Under the pieces are notes generated by a model. It searched no databases, had not been told where the DNA came from, and saw only the letters and a list, made by a program, of their open reading frames with translations. The position numbers were made by a program, and so were the translations under genes. DNA of 64,000 nucleotides from the NCBI GenBank assembly GCA_900548875.1, contig URMA01000005.1, positions 1-64,000 of the forward strand. The letters run 5' to 3'. How positions within the stretch are numbered: position 1 is the first letter of the stretch; each line of letters begins with the position of its first letter. This stretch comes from an uncultured Porphyromonadaceae bacterium. Its GTDB lineage: Bacteria; Bacteroidota; Bacteroidia; Bacteroidales; Muribaculaceae. Below, piece by piece: positions 63,781 through 64,000 of the stretch.

Positions 63781-64000
63781 TCAGTTCTTAATGAAACGAA
63801 ACAGCCGTTCGGCAATCCGCGCCGTACCTCGTACCCGTCGGCAAAGCAGCCAGTACCCGATACGGCACATCGCTGACAAAAGCCGGTTGCCTCGGGCACG
63901 CTCCATTACCTGCTCATACAATTTGCGTCCGGCTTCATTGCCTTCCTGCGCATATGAACCTGCCAGCATCACTCGCTTGTATTCCAACGAACAGAGCAAA
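63781..64000 (-). CDS. Partial unknown gene at the right edge (C-terminus)
   Basis: About 72 codons of the 3' end of a leftward gene are in the window: LAGSYAQEGNEAGRKLYEQV, then a basic tail with LLCRRVRGTARIAERLFRF. The start is outside. Mostly helical and Arg-rich; I cannot assign a family. Its stop is followed directly by the shared terminator. Confidence 0.55.
   Translation of the reverse strand, partial: LLCSLEYKRVMLAGSYAQEGNEAGRKLYEQVMERARGNRLLSAMCRIGYWLLCRRVRGTARIAERLFRFIKN

Overview
The window looks like chromosomal DNA of a member of the order Bacteroidales. The evidence is the promoter type (many copies of the Bacteroides -7 box TAnnTTTG upstream of genes), secreted proteins ending in type IX secretion (T9SS) sorting domains, WG-repeat and choice-of-anchor J proteins, a PafA-type alkaline phosphatase, and a ParE/CoaD/CtpA gene cluster. 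T9SS-type tails point to a Prevotellaceae, Porphyromonadaceae or Tannerellaceae-like lineage, but I cannot fix the genus. The first ~430 bases are much more AT-rich and encode an FtsK N-terminal membrane domain of a type that looks Firmicutes-like, so the left edge may be foreign or chimeric.

Layout. 1-1.1 kb: FtsK-like fragment, a decayed small-peptide gene and one copy of a 72-bp repeat. 1.2-6.6 kb: an OmpA-family protein, a very large coiled-coil lipoprotein, a Xre regulator, a fragment of an FGE-sulfatase-like gene and the second repeat copy. 6.8-13 kb: a MINPP-type phytase, a TPR protein, BipA, a membrane glycosyltransferase and ribosomal protein S15. 13.1-20.1 kb: a compact operon dut, TPR protein, DUF4292 lipoprotein, EnvC, GNAT/FemAB-like protein, Wzx-like flippase, which links nucleotide hygiene to envelope assembly. 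20.2-29.4 kb: RlmN, then three secreted multidomain proteins with T9SS tails, one carrying an endonuclease I domain.

29.4-37.4 kb: a seven-gene leftward operon of exported proteins (WG-repeat protein, predicted beta-barrel, two paralogous 162-aa proteins, three proteins of unknown role) preceded by a DUF1566-like gene. This is the best candidate for an undescribed envelope system. 37.8-51 kb: prfB with a programmed +1 frameshift, PafA phosphatase, a Fur-family regulator, an M20 deacylase, an acyltransferase overlapping a GH53 galactanase, TrpRS, a second WG-repeat protein, an SPFH protein and a ribbon-helix-helix regulator. 51.2-54.9 kb: a perfect 139-bp inverted repeat encloses two tandem outer-membrane barrels and a TPR/HTH sensor-regulator. 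54.9-64 kb: an acyltransferase, a Xre protein, CtpA-type protease, CoaD, ParE, and polyphosphate kinase overlapping a Ppx/GppA phosphatase.

The phosphate genes appear to be co-regulated. The promoters of pafA and ppk1 carry tandem 11-bp-phased TGTtACA-like repeats, 16-17 bp upstream of the -7 box, which is the architecture expected of PhoB binding sites.
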